Source: Actinomycetes bacterium
GTDB taxonomy: Bacteria > Actinomycetota > Coriobacteriia > Coriobacteriales > Eggerthellaceae
DNA length: 24,168 bases
Assembly: GCA_023460315.1 (NCBI GenBank)
Contig: JAEWQO010000010.1
Location: forward strand, 1 to 24,168
Direction: 5' to 3'
Of the stretch, positions 7,903-15,629 are shown piece by piece; position 1 is the first letter of the stretch, and every line of letters begins with the position of its first letter. The notes below the pieces were generated by a model. It made no database searches and was not told the origin of the DNA. It was given only the letters and a program-made list of their open reading frames with translations. The position numbers and the translations under genes were made by a program.

Positions 7903-8415
7903 TCATGCGGGCAGGGTGAACTTCCAAGAACAGCTGCAGGTGGCATCGGTAATATCCGGAAAGCAACTCAGGCAGGTGGCTGAGAGGCGATCATCGATGC
8001 CGTGGGCAAACGATGGGTGTTCCAGGATACCTACCGATTTGCAGGGGTGATAGCCAAGCCCTTTGTCGTGGCGAGCTTTCTGCACGCGACACACTTCGAT
8101 GCGATAGATGACGGCATCGCCTTCCCAGTGCACGCTGCTTTCGTTTGCAAGCGATTGGAAACGAAACGGCAAAGCGGCGGCCAGCCCTTCAAGGCCGGGA
8201 CGCTCTCCCAATCCGAGCAGTTTCTTGATCCGGCGGGCTTCGGTAAGCCCAAACCGATCCCATGCCTCAATGTCGTAGCGCATCGCCACATCCATGCCCG
8301 CATCGCGCTCGGCAGCCTGAAACCACACGCCGTCAAGCGCAATGGCATTCTTCGCATATGCCTCCACCAATGCTTCGAGCTTTTCTCTTGAAAGACCTTT
8401 GACTGCCTCGTTCAT
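7903..8415 (-). CDS. Cysteine-rich DUF6125-like protein
   Basis: Soluble protein of 170 residues, matching from memory the family labelled DUF6125 in anaerobes; function unknown. The N-terminal half is helical (LSREKLEALVEAYAKNAIAL), followed by a domain ending in a cysteine-rich segment: C109, C125 (GYHPCKS), C148-x2-C151 (CLSCFPD), C160 and C162 (CSCSWKF), which look like metal or Fe-S ligands. I choose the ATG at 8415, which has GGAAGGGG just upstream on the coding strand; the frame continues upstream without a better start. It converges on the cysteine desulfurase gene (65 bases between stops). Nothing in the context assigns a substrate. Confidence 0.7.
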   Translation of the reverse strand: MNEAVKGLSREKLEALVEAYAKNAIALDGVWFQAAERDAGMDVAMRYDIEAWDRFGLTEARRIKKLLGLGERPGLEGLAAALPFRFQSLANESSVHWEGDAVIYRIEVCRVQKARHDKGLGYHPCKSVGILEHPSFAHGIDDRLSATCLSCFPDITDATCSCSWKFTLPA

Positions 8416-8708
8416 GCCATCCCCTTCCGTCGCGTGAGCATCACTTTTCCAAACATGCTGCGAGGCCATACGAGAAGACATCCCTCCCCCGCGCCATCGT
8501 CTCTTCCAGTATAGGAGAGCAAGCATGCGCCGTCGTCGGCCAACGAAAGAAGAATGGGGCACAGCCCTCCGGCCACAAGCCTGCGACAACCCGAGATATT
8601 CTCCAAATCATCCACAAAAGGGACCGTTCGGAATCAAGCGAGAGGACGCGAGAACCAAGCAGGCGAAATACAGGGGGATTGCAGCACAGCGCATCCAGCA
8701 ATCGACAG

Positions 8709-9332
8709 TCAGCTCACGCAAGCTTCCACATAGACCAGCGGGAAAGCTGCGTTCAGCACCAACCACCTGCCAACATCAAACCCATTACCGGCGACAAAAT
8801 CGACATACTCCTCGGGAGTCCACTTGGAATAGGTCTCAAACCCGATGAGTCTCAGTACCTTCGCATTCAGATTCCAGGTGGACTGCCCCAAACGCCCGTG
8901 CGAGAACGTCGGAGCAACAAGCAACCCGCCCGGCTTCAGCACGCGCTTGATGTTCTCTAGCACCAGTTCGGGCTCTTGCATGATATGCAGTGCATTGGAA
9001 ATGATGGCGGCATCGAAGCGGGCGTCAGGGAAGCTGAGGGAAGTGGCGTCTTCAATCGAAAAGGAAACATTTGCAGGAATGGCCTTCTTACGAGCCCTCG
9101 CTATCATACCCGGCGAGAAATCTGTAGCCGTCACCGATTTCGCAGAGTCTGCAATGCCCAGCGCAATGAGTCCAGTACCAGTGGCCACTTCCAAGACATC
9201 CATATCCGAGCTGAGCGATTCGGACATCAACTGGTACATCCGCTCGTACGCGCGACGATTAAAACGTTCGATCTCGAAGTCATAGAGCTTCGCATAGCGA
9301 CTCCAGAACTTCTTGTTGTTGCCTTCCTCCAA
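8709..9332 (-). CDS. Class I SAM-dependent methyltransferase
   Basis: Methyltransferase of 207 residues of the Methyltransf_11/UbiE-like type. Motif I is VLEVATGTG (about 46-54), followed by the acidic post-I segment TATDFSPGMI, motif II FDAAIISNALHI and motif III RVLKPGGLLVAPTF. The start is a TTG preceded by an AAAGGA/GGGGGA purine tract; no closer ATG gives a complete N-terminal helix. The N-terminal segment (FWSRYAKLYDFEIERFNRR) resembles small-molecule and quinone methyltransferases. The substrate cannot be inferred; the esterase gene upstream on the same strand is separated by about 120 bases. Confidence 0.82.
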   Translation of the reverse strand: MEEGNNKKFWSRYAKLYDFEIERFNRRAYERMYQLMSESLSSDMDVLEVATGTGLIALGIADSAKSVTATDFSPGMIARARKKAIPANVSFSIEDATSLSFPDARFDAAIISNALHIMQEPELVLENIKRVLKPGGLLVAPTFSHGRLGQSTWNLNAKVLRLIGFETYSKWTPEEYVDFVAGNGFDVGRWLVLNAAFPLVYVEACVS

Positions 9333-9455
9333 ATCCCCCAGTCCTTTCAGTCTCCCCAGTTCGGCTTTCCGGGCGACGTCGTCGCCATCATGGAATCAGC
9401 ATACCGGCAGGCCGGCAGTCATACACGCAATGGTCCGCACACAGGACAGCGGCGC

Positions 9456-10505
9456 CTACTCACCTGACGGGCCGGAACGACGAACCGCCCAGGTGTCCAG
9501 AAACGAAAGGGTGTCGCCCAGCGCGACCAAAGCCGTGTCTTCGCCGAGGAAAAACTGATACTCGTGATGAACCGTCTGCTCGCCTCGGTCAAAAAAGCGA
9601 GACTCCGTGGGAACGCCGTGGGCTTCCAAGGCGGCAAGCAGGATTCGTGCCTGCGATTCGAACGATCCGGTATTGCCGTCGGTGACATAGGTGGGTGGAA
9701 ATCGTCCGGACACCTGCTGCGCCAATGACGTCTGCGCAAGCATGGCATCATTCCTCCAATCTCGGCGACCGGTATACGCCCATCCAATCTGATCGAAAAA
9801 GAAGCTGGCAATCGGGTCTTCAACCTCGGCAAGTGTGGCAATGTCATAAGGCCCGCAATAAAGAAGCATGGCCCTGATGCCGCCCTCCCCCAAACGGCGC
9901 TCAATGCCCACCTGATCGGCAAGACGAGCATCAGCCTCGACGGCGGCATACTGGCCTGCTATCTGAGCACCGGACGAATCTCCTGCAAGACAGAATGTGT
10001 CAAAATCGATGGCATACCGATCGCCATGGACAAGAAGGAAGTCAATGCATTCGCCCACCTGCATGACCGGAGCGGGATAGGTCGTCTCGGGGGCCAGCGC
10101 ATAGTTCATGACGAAAACGTTGTAGCCTTGCTGAGCCAACGCGCTCGCAAAATTGGCCACATCCCCCTTGTCTCCCCCGACGAAGGCGCCGCCATGCACC
10201 CACAGCACCGTCGCCCGCGGCATTCCGAAACGAGGGCGGTAAAGATCGACGGTGTTCTGCGGAAACCTCGAAGGATAGACCAAATTGGTCTCAATCAGAA
10301 TGCCTTTGTCATCCACAACCCCGCAGGACGACTTCGCGTAGGCGGGATCCTTGAAAAGGGCTCTGATGAAGCGAGCGATGGGAACAGGCGTTGCGTGAAT
10401 GGTCAAAAAAGCGGCAATGGCGATGCCTCCAACGAGACCGGCTGAGCCGGCAAGGGCCTTCGCCCAAACCGGAAACCGGTCGCCCGGCGCTATCTGAACG
10501 CTCAT
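9456..10505 (-). CDS. Membrane-anchored HSL-type alpha/beta hydrolase (esterase)
   Basis: Carboxylesterase-like enzyme of 349 residues. A hydrophobic segment at about 14-36 suggests an N-terminal anchor with the catalytic domain outside the membrane. The hormone-sensitive-lipase family marks are the oxyanion motif H104-G-G-A-F, the nucleophile elbow G175-D-S177-S-G, probable acid D276 (YVTDGNTGS) and H313/H314 (VHHEYQFF). I start at the ATG at 10505, which has GAGGTGG just before it, rather than the in-frame ATG at 10526. The substrate is unknown. The neighbouring methyltransferase need not be related. Confidence 0.85.
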   Translation of the reverse strand: MSVQIAPGDRFPVWAKALAGSAGLVGGIAIAAFLTIHATPVPIARFIRALFKDPAYAKSSCGVVDDKGILIETNLVYPSRFPQNTVDLYRPRFGMPRATVLWVHGGAFVGGDKGDVANFASALAQQGYNVFVMNYALAPETTYPAPVMQVGECIDFLLVHGDRYAIDFDTFCLAGDSSGAQIAGQYAAVEADARLADQVGIERRLGEGGIRAMLLYCGPYDIATLAEVEDPIASFFFDQIGWAYTGRRDWRNDAMLAQTSLAQQVSGRFPPTYVTDGNTGSFESQARILLAALEAHGVPTESRFFDRGEQTVHHEYQFFLGEDTALVALGDTLSFLDTWAVRRSGPSGE

Positions 10506-10539
10506 GCACACCACCTCAGCTCTCATTTGGCATAAGGAG

Positions 10540-10545
10540 ATTGTA
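10540..10545 (-). promoter_or_regulatory. Candidate -10 box for the esterase gene
   Basis: On the minus strand TACAAT (five of six consensus bases) lies 35 bases before the chosen start. No good -35 hexamer is found at 16-18 bases, so the promoter is weak or activator-dependent, or the match is chance. Confidence 0.35.
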
Positions 10546-10776
10546 CCCGAGTAAGTCAGATTGAAGGAAATATTTATCCTGGAGGAAACTGGAGTGGCCT
10601 CGATGGCATGCCGTCAGGAGCCGTCTGTCCGTTCCACACAGCCGGTACGAACCCTGGCTCATGTCCTCCACGATGGTGCCTCAAGCAAGTGGCCTCGCCT
10701 TCGGCCGCCCCTTGAAAACCACCAAAGCCGAGAACGATCCGGAAAGGAAAAGCTGCAAGGCCGCACTGTCCCCAAC

Positions 10777-10806
10777 TTGAAAAGAAAAAGGCGCGGACGG
10801 TACACT
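10777..10806 (+). promoter_or_regulatory. Sigma-70-type promoter of the 66-residue gene
   Basis: TTGAAA (10777-10782) and TACACT (10801-10806) are 18 bases apart, placing the transcript start about 27 bases before the start codon at 10840. Confidence 0.55.
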
Positions 10807-10839
10807 ATGCTTGTAGGCAACTCGAAAAAGGGGCGAAAC

Positions 10840-11040
10840 ATGGACAGACTGACAAAATGGTTTGGCAACAAGGCCACGGCGCCGTCAAACCCCAACGCTG
10901 CAATCCAACGATGCTGCGAATACGAGGACAGCATGCTCTCGCCGGCGGGAGTGCAAAGGCTGATCGCCCTCTGCCCGGACGGCTATGAATCCATCCTCAG
11001 GACCAAGGACAAGGATCTGCTGGTCGTAGGCACCGTCTAG
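10840..11040 (+). CDS. Small hypothetical protein, 66 residues
   Basis: I do not recognise this protein. It is basic at the N-terminus (MDRLTKWFGNK), then reads AAIQRCCEYEDSMLSPAGVQRLIALCPDGYESILRTKDKDLLVVGTV; C25, C26 and C45 might bind a metal. AAGGGG precedes the ATG and a reasonable promoter precedes that, and the frame has protein-like codon use, so it is probably real. The stop is followed by a small hairpin (GAGCAT/ATGCTC, 11042-11058) without a T-run. An in-frame extension upstream to 10561 lacks a binding site and would cross the promoter. Confidence 0.55.
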   Translation: MDRLTKWFGNKATAPSNPNAAIQRCCEYEDSMLSPAGVQRLIALCPDGYESILRTKDKDLLVVGTV

Positions 11041-11188
11041 CAGAGCATCCTTCATGCTCGGGCGCGCCTTCCCCCCTCGGCGTTTTGTCAGCATGCCCCG
11101 TCCCTTCTCGGCCGAGCTTCGCGCAAGGCGGATCGCCCGCAGGGGAACCTCCGGAAGTTTTCCCTGATCGGCAAAAGGAGAGAAACGC

Positions 11189-11194
11189 TATACT
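11189..11194 (+). promoter_or_regulatory. Candidate -10 box for trpS
   Basis: TATACT lies 45 bases ahead of the trpS start codon; the -35 region is poor (TGATCG at 11165-11170). The 200-base leader region shows no T-box stem or specifier pattern that I can identify. Confidence 0.45.
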
Positions 11195-11239
11195 GGTGCA
11201 ATACCGCTTTTGCAAAGAGAACAGAGGAAGAACACTGCC

Positions 11240-12286
11240 ATGAGCATCGACAGCTTTGAGGCGAGCCGTAAGCGCTCGGATGAGATTCGCGCAGACTTGC
11301 CTGTCCACCCAGAAAAATACACCATGCTGACCGGCGACCGTCCCACCGGGAGGTTGCACCTGGGCCACTACTTTGGCACCATCCGTGAACGCGTCGCCTT
11401 GCAGGACCAGGGAATAACCACACGCGTCATCATCGCCGACTATCAGGTCATCACTGACCGCGACACGACCGAACACATCCAGGACAACGTGTACAACATG
11501 GTCCTTGATTACCTCGCCTGCGGCCTCGATCCTCAGAAAACCCTGATCTTCACCCACTCGGCCGTTCCTGCCCTGAATCAGCTCATGCTCCCTTTTCTGT
11601 CCTTGGTCACCGAAGCGGAGCTGCAACGCAACCCGACGGTCAAGTCGGAGATGGAAGCGTCAGGCCATGCCCTGACGGGACTGCTGCTCACCTACCCCGT
11701 GCACCAGGCATGCGACATCCTGTTCTGCAAAGGCAACATCGTGCCCGTCGGCAAGGACCAGCTGCCTCACATCGAACAGACTCGCCTCATCGCGCGTCGG
11801 TTCAACGAACGCTACCGCAACGTGTTCCCGGAACCCGAGGGCGTGTTAAACGATGCCGTCGAGATTCCCGGACTCGACGGTCGCAAGATGTCGAAGAGCT
11901 ACGGCAACGCCATCAGCCTCTGTTTGAGCGATGAGGAAACGACGAAGCTCATCAAGAAATCGAAAACCGACTCTGATCGCATGATCACCTACGACAAGGA
12001 AAACCGTCCCGGCGTCTCCGCACTGCTGACGACTGCCTCCCTCTGCACCGGGCGCACGGAGGAAGACATCGCCGCCGAAATTGCCGATGCCGGCTCCGGG
12101 GCGCTCAAGAAATACGTCGCAGAGAGCGTGAATGCCTACCTCGCCCCCATCCGCACCCGTCGCCGCGAGCTCGAAAAGAATATGAGCTATATCAAAGACG
12201 TGCTGCATGAGGGAAACCGCCAGGCAAACGAAATCGCGAACGCCACGCTCGACGAGGTCCGCGAGGCCATGGGTATGGTGTATTAG
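11240..12286 (+). CDS. Tryptophanyl-tRNA synthetase
   Basis: Class I aminoacyl-tRNA synthetase of 348 residues that charges tRNA-Trp, a normal length. The HIGH-type signature is in GDRPTGRLHLGHY (H40-L-G-H43) and the KMSKS loop is K216-M-S-K-S220, followed by YGN as usual in TrpRS. The ending (DEVREAMGM) is also typical. I choose the ATG at 11240, nine bases after GAGGAAG, over an earlier in-frame ATG at 11210 that falls within the leader. It is a single gene, followed by hairpins and the tRNA gene. No sign of a duplicated or resistant-type synthetase can be judged from one copy. Confidence 0.95.
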   Translation: MSIDSFEASRKRSDEIRADLPVHPEKYTMLTGDRPTGRLHLGHYFGTIRERVALQDQGITTRVIIADYQVITDRDTTEHIQDNVYNMVLDYLACGLDPQKTLIFTHSAVPALNQLMLPFLSLVTEAELQRNPTVKSEMEASGHALTGLLLTYPVHQACDILFCKGNIVPVGKDQLPHIEQTRLIARRFNERYRNVFPEPEGVLNDAVEIPGLDGRKMSKSYGNAISLCLSDEETTKLIKKSKTDSDRMITYDKENRPGVSALLTTASLCTGRTEEDIAAEIADAGSGALKKYVAESVNAYLAPIRTRRRELEKNMSYIKDVLHEGNRQANEIANATLDEVREAMGMVY

Positions 12287-12367
12287 GCACCAAGTTCAGG
12301 GGAGCGGCCCGGTCCCTCCCCTGCCATGAAATGCCCTTGCAAGAAGGGTGGGCAACGGATTGGCAGA

Positions 12368-12440
12368 CGGAACGCGGCGCAGACGAGCGGTTGTTTGACC
12401 GGACTATCCGGCCGGTCGTGCGCCGTTCCGCTTTGTCTCT
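12368..12440 (+). terminator. Probable terminator after trpS
   Basis: A long stem pairs 12368-12381 with 12419-12430 (CGGAACG/CGTTCCG and GGCGCA/TGCGCC, one bulge). A second stem GACCGG/CCGGTC (12397-12402 with 12412-12417) lies inside. A T-rich CTTTGTCTCTTCT follows. A smaller hairpin (CAGGGGAG/CTCCCCTG, 12297-12323) lies directly after the stop codon. Confidence 0.5.
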
Positions 12441-12472
12441 TCTGCATGTTTTCTGAACCAGGCCATCGATTC

Positions 12473-12502
12473 TTGGCACGAAACGGCATTTTAGGATAGA
12501 AT
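12473..12502 (+). promoter_or_regulatory. Promoter of the CAU tRNA gene
   Basis: TTGGCA (12473-12478) and TAGAAT (12497-12502), each five of six consensus bases, are separated by 18 bases and lie 20 bases before the tRNA. This is the best promoter in the window for a stable RNA. Confidence 0.72.
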
Positions 12503-12521
12503 AGCTGAGCGCTTTGCGCAG

Positions 12522-12596
12522 GGGCCTATAGCTCAATGGCGGAGCAGGGGACTCATAATCCCTTGGTTGCAGGTTCGAGTCCTGCTGGGCCCACCA
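12522..12596 (+). tRNA. tRNA with anticodon CAU, probably tRNA-Ile2
   Basis: Full cloverleaf of 75 bases with encoded CCA: acceptor GGGCCTA/TGGGCCC, D stem GCTC/GAGC with a seven-base loop, anticodon stem GGGGA/TCCCT with loop CTCATAA, T stem GCAGG/CCTGC with TTCGAGT. The CAU anticodon fits initiator Met, elongator Met or the lysidine-modified Ile2. There is no initiator-type run of three G-C pairs on each side of the anticodon stem, and the anticodon arm reads like bacterial Ile2 (ACTCATAATC), so I favour Ile2. Elongator Met is not excluded. Confidence 0.85.
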
Positions 12597-12607
12597 TGAT
12601 CATGACA

Positions 12608-12635
12608 AGCCAGCTCTGTTCGGAGCTGGCTTTTT
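12608..12635 (+). terminator. Rho-independent terminator of the tRNA
   Basis: Perfect nine-base stem AGCCAGCTC/GAGCTGGCT with a six-base loop, followed directly by five Ts. It lies 12 bases after the tRNA. Confidence 0.88.
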
Positions 12636-12741
12636 CATTGTCTCCCAACCGATTATCGACACGTGCCAAGGCCCAGCAAGACCTGAAACGCAAGGCCCGG
12701 GGGCTTTTTCATTGTTTCCCAACCGATTATCAACACGTGCC
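12628..12741 (+). repeat. Duplicated 40-bp terminator-tail segment
   Basis: 12628-12667 and 12702-12741 match at 38 of 40 positions and begin exactly 74 bases apart. Each copy starts with GGCTTTTTCATTG, the last bases of a terminator stem and its T-run. The second copy is preceded by GCCCGGGGGC, a weaker hairpin. The pattern suggests that a tRNA-plus-terminator unit was duplicated and the second tRNA then lost, or that this is an old recombination duplication. Confidence 0.75.
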
Positions 12742-13922
12742 GAGCAGACCAAACCGAGGAAACGCCAAAAGCAGCACCATCTCCCTGCCCCGCCGCAGGG
12801 TCACAGGCAAGAAAGGGTGTCCTACGTGCGCCTCGCACTCCGGTTCGAGACCGGAAGAGAGTCGCATTGAAACGTTGCGCTGATTTTGACAGGTCGGCGC
12901 AGAAGCGGGGCCCGCTTCCCCTGGGCAGCGCAGGTCGGGATACCGGAACCGGCAGTTTGAAACTTGACCCCCCCCCGACGCGCGCATGGAAAGGGCCCTG
13001 CGCGCAGAGGCGAAGCCAAGCCCACCGGCAGGACGAAAGCAGGGGCAAAGCGGCGGCGCACGCCTTGCGGCGCGCCCGCCGCACAGGGGCGTGGCAAGGC
13101 CCCCAGACTGCCGGGACCGTTCCGGGAGCGGCCGCCTTCCAAGCGCAGGCAGCCTGAAGCGGGCGCTCCTCCCAGAACGTTTCGCCCCCAGGCTTCGGGG
13201 TTTTGGAAGGGCTCCCTCGTCCGGCGTCTCCCTCCTGCCGGAGGCGAGACTGGCTCCCTTGACCGGCGTCGCCTTCCTGTCGGAAGCGGGCCAGGGCTCA
13301 TCGCCTGGCGCCTCCCTCTCCCCTCCCTCCCTCGGATTGGCAGAAAGCCTCCCTGATGGGCAGTTTTCCGGGAGGGGGAGCGCCTGCGGAATGTGCGGCC
13401 TGGGAGGTTTCCGGAGGCTCCGGAAACCCGGCGCCGAAAAGTTGCCCACCGCGCCCGATGTGAGCCGATCCGGCCTCGGCTTCTCTGTTGGGAGGCTCCG
13501 AGTCCCGTCGGACCCGGCCCGGCTCGATCCGGCCCGGCCCGTCTCCCGTCCAGTCCGGCGGAACGGCTCGATGAGGCCCGGTGCGGCGATCCGTCTCCCG
13601 CCCGGTCCGTCTCGCCTGCCTGGCCTCCCTGGCCCGTATACTGCCCGGCGCGGCTCGATCCAGCTCGTCCCCTGAACCGGCGGGGCGGCCAGGACGGTTG
13701 GCCCAGCTCGGAGTTCCCGCCGGCGCGGCCCCGACCAGCCTGGCGCATCGTCCGTCCGGGAGCCGCGCTTCGCCCTCTCGGCTGCGGCTGGGCGCAAGGG
13801 CGCGCGCTTGCCCTCTTGCCTCGGGATGAGGCAAAAAGACACGCTTTCCTGCCTTACAACTCCCGCCGCACGACAAAACAACTCCACCGCGCCCTCCAGT
13901 ATCTGTGCCCTTGATGAACCCC
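12742..13922. other. GC-rich gene-free block
   Basis: Nearly 1.2 kb with very high GC and no credible gene. Long open frames exist on both strands, but they are dominated by R, P, G, S and A and match nothing I recognise. They have no convincing start sites and overlap one another, as expected where stop codons are rare by composition. It contains the tandem repeat at 13180-13310, a perfect hairpin TTTCCGGA/TCCGGAAA (13408-13426) and three copies of GGCTCGAT (13521, 13565, 13652) amid CCGGCCC-type words. Composition differs clearly from the flanking genes. Confidence 0.65.
13180..13310. repeat. Decayed tandem repeat, period about 42 bp
   Basis: Units beginning at about 13223 (GGCGTCTCCCTCCTGCCGGA) and 13265 (GGCGTCGCCTTCCTGTCGGA) align over most of their 42 bases. 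Related tails occur at 13211, 13253 and 13296 (GCTCCCTCGTCC, GCTCCCTTGACC, GCTCATCGCC). The units contain small internal hairpins (CTCC/GGAG, CTTCC/GGAAG). A diverged third copy may follow at about 13306. Confidence 0.55.
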
Positions 13923-13952
13923 TTCCCATCCACTGCACCCATTGTCTATAAT
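13923..13952 (+). promoter_or_regulatory. Promoter of the kinase-HAD-RLP operon
   Basis: A perfect TATAAT (13947-13952) with TTCCCA (13923-13928) 18 bases upstream. The implied transcript would begin near 13959 and carry a leader of about 130 bases before the kinase start, long enough to hold a regulatory element, though I recognise none. Confidence 0.62.
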
Positions 13953-14090
13953 CGCACGAAGTCTGAAACGCGACGTGTGGCCGCAGAACCGCACACCCTT
14001 CGCGCCAGACGGCCCTTGCATCACCCCCCTGCAGCACCCGACCTGCCCCTCATGACAGACACAGATCAGGTTGTACCAGAAGGGAACGCC

Positions 14091-15629
14091 ATGGCAAAGT
14101 ACTATTTCACCTATGACGGAGGAACGCAAAGCACGAAAGTTGCCCTGTATCGCGACGACATGACGTGCGTTGCCCAGCACGCCGTGCCAAATCACATCCG
14201 GTATCCCCAGGCCGATTGGGCTGAAATCGATGCGGACGACTACGTTGAGGCAGTGCGCATCGGCATTCGCGCCTGTCTCGATCAGAGCAAAATCAACCCC
14301 CGCGAAGTCCGAGCCCTTTGCGGCGATGGGATCATCTGCGGCGTCTTGGGCATCGGGAAAGACGGCAAGGCAGTCACTCCCTACCTTCCCTATCTCGACT
14401 CACGCGCGCATGATATCGCCGAGGAACTGAACGCCCATCCTGATCCGCTGTGGGTCAGCGAAAGCGGCAATAACCGCGTTGATCCGTTTTACCCGCCGAT
14501 GATTGTGAAATGGCTGATCGAGAACCACCCAGGATTCCGAGAGGAAGTGGCCAAGGTCGTGCCGAACGGCTCCTATATCGCAGCCCGGCTGGCCGGCCTT
14601 TCGGCGGAAGAGGCATTCATCGACAGCGCCACCCTGTCAGCCTGGCTGGTTGGATTCGATGCCATGAACAAACAGTGGTCCAAAGCTCAGATGGACAATT
14701 TGGGCATACCTCTTGACATCCTTCCCACCATCGTCAATCCCTGGGACATCGTCGGCGCGCTCTGCGAGGACGAAGCGCAAAGCATGGGACTTCCGGCAGG
14801 CATTCCCATCGTCGCGGGCGCGGGCGACACCATGCAAAGCAATCTTGGATGCGGGCTGGTGGACGCTGGCATGGCCGCGGACGTGGCAGGCACGGCAGCC
14901 ATGTTCACCGTCATGGTCGACGGTATACACGAGCGGCTCAGCCGAGAATCCAACCTGCTCTTTTCGGTGGGCACGCTGCCAGACACCTATTTTTACTGGG
15001 GCTACATTCGCACCGGAGGCCTTTCGCTGCAATGGTTCCGCGACAAGATATGCGATCGAGCCGACGATCCGACGTTCTACGACGACATGCAGGAACGGGC
15101 AGCTGCCGTGCCCCCGGGATCACGCGGCACGCTTTTCATCCCCTACCTCACCGGCGGCACGGGAGAGCTCGCAAACAGCAGCGCGGGATTCGTCAACATG
15201 ACATCGAACAGCGACCAGGCGGAAATGTGGCGCTCCATATTGGAATCCATAGCCTACGAATACCGTTCCCTGACGGATTCCCTGAGCGAATGCGGCATCA
15301 GCATCGACAATGTCGTCATCACCGAAGGCGGCAGCAAGTCACCTCTCTGGAACCAGATCAAGGCCGACGTGCTGGAAGTTCCCACCTATACGCTTCAGAA
15401 AAGCGAAGGAGCCCTTCTGGCGAGCGCCGTCATGGCAGCCTACGCCATCGGCGACGTGGCCGACTTCAAAGGCGCCATAGCTCGCTATGTCGAGAGAAAG
15501 GACGAATTCGCTCCCAACAGCACAGCCTGCACACGCTATCGCACAGTCTTCGGCGTGCAGCAGCAACTGGTCAAAGAAACCATGAAACCATCGTTCGATC
15601 TCATCAAGGGGCTGCAGGCCTATGAATGA
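14091..15629 (+). CDS. FGGY-family carbohydrate kinase
   Basis: Kinase of 512 residues that should phosphorylate a sugar, polyol or sugar acid with ATP, resembling xylulokinases in layout. Seen: the N-terminal phosphate loop D9-G-G-T-Q-S-T-K, the central catalytic-base motif AGAGD246, the second ATPase-fold segment DVAGTAAMF, and the C-terminal adenosine motif ITEGGSKSPLWNQIKAD (read about 407-423). The start at 14091 has AAGGGA close upstream; the frame is open further up but lacks a binding site and crosses the promoter. The stop overlaps the HAD gene (ATGAATGA), so the two are translationally coupled. Association with an RLP suggests that it makes the phosphorylated substrate of that enzyme. 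The exact sugar is unknown. Confidence 0.9.
   Translation: MAKYYFTYDGGTQSTKVALYRDDMTCVAQHAVPNHIRYPQADWAEIDADDYVEAVRIGIRACLDQSKINPREVRALCGDGIICGVLGIGKDGKAVTPYLPYLDSRAHDIAEELNAHPDPLWVSESGNNRVDPFYPPMIVKWLIENHPGFREEVAKVVPNGSYIAARLAGLSAEEAFIDSATLSAWLVGFDAMNKQWSKAQMDNLGIPLDILPTIVNPWDIVGALCEDEAQSMGLPAGIPIVAGAGDTMQSNLGCGLVDAGMAADVAGTAAMFTVMVDGIHERLSRESNLLFSVGTLPDTYFYWGYIRTGGLSLQWFRDKICDRADDPTFYDDMQERAAAVPPGSRGTLFIPYLTGGTGELANSSAGFVNMTSNSDQAEMWRSILESIAYEYRSLTDSLSECGISIDNVVITEGGSKSPLWNQIKADVLEVPTYTLQKSEGALLASAVMAAYAIGDVADFKGAIARYVERKDEFAPNSTACTRYRTVFGVQQQLVKETMKPSFDLIKGLQAYE

Larger units (their letters stand above)
10506..10839. other. Divergent intergenic region
   Basis: This 334-base stretch separates the esterase (minus) from the small plus-strand gene. 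I see the esterase -10 box near its left side and the promoter at 10777-10806 near its right side. The middle (10570-10770) has open frames without protein-like composition, and I see no gene in it. Confidence 0.55.

Noticed and set aside
11041..11239. T-box leader for trpS
   Set aside because: No T-box sequence, specifier loop or antiterminator/terminator pair could be identified.
13180..13310. CRISPR array
   Set aside because: Repeat units are contiguous and imperfect, with no unique spacers, and no cas genes are in the window.
12730..14037. Long minus- and plus-strand frames in the GC-rich block
   Set aside because: Arginine, proline and glycine dominate, frames on both strands are equally open, and there is no credible start; treated as non-coding.
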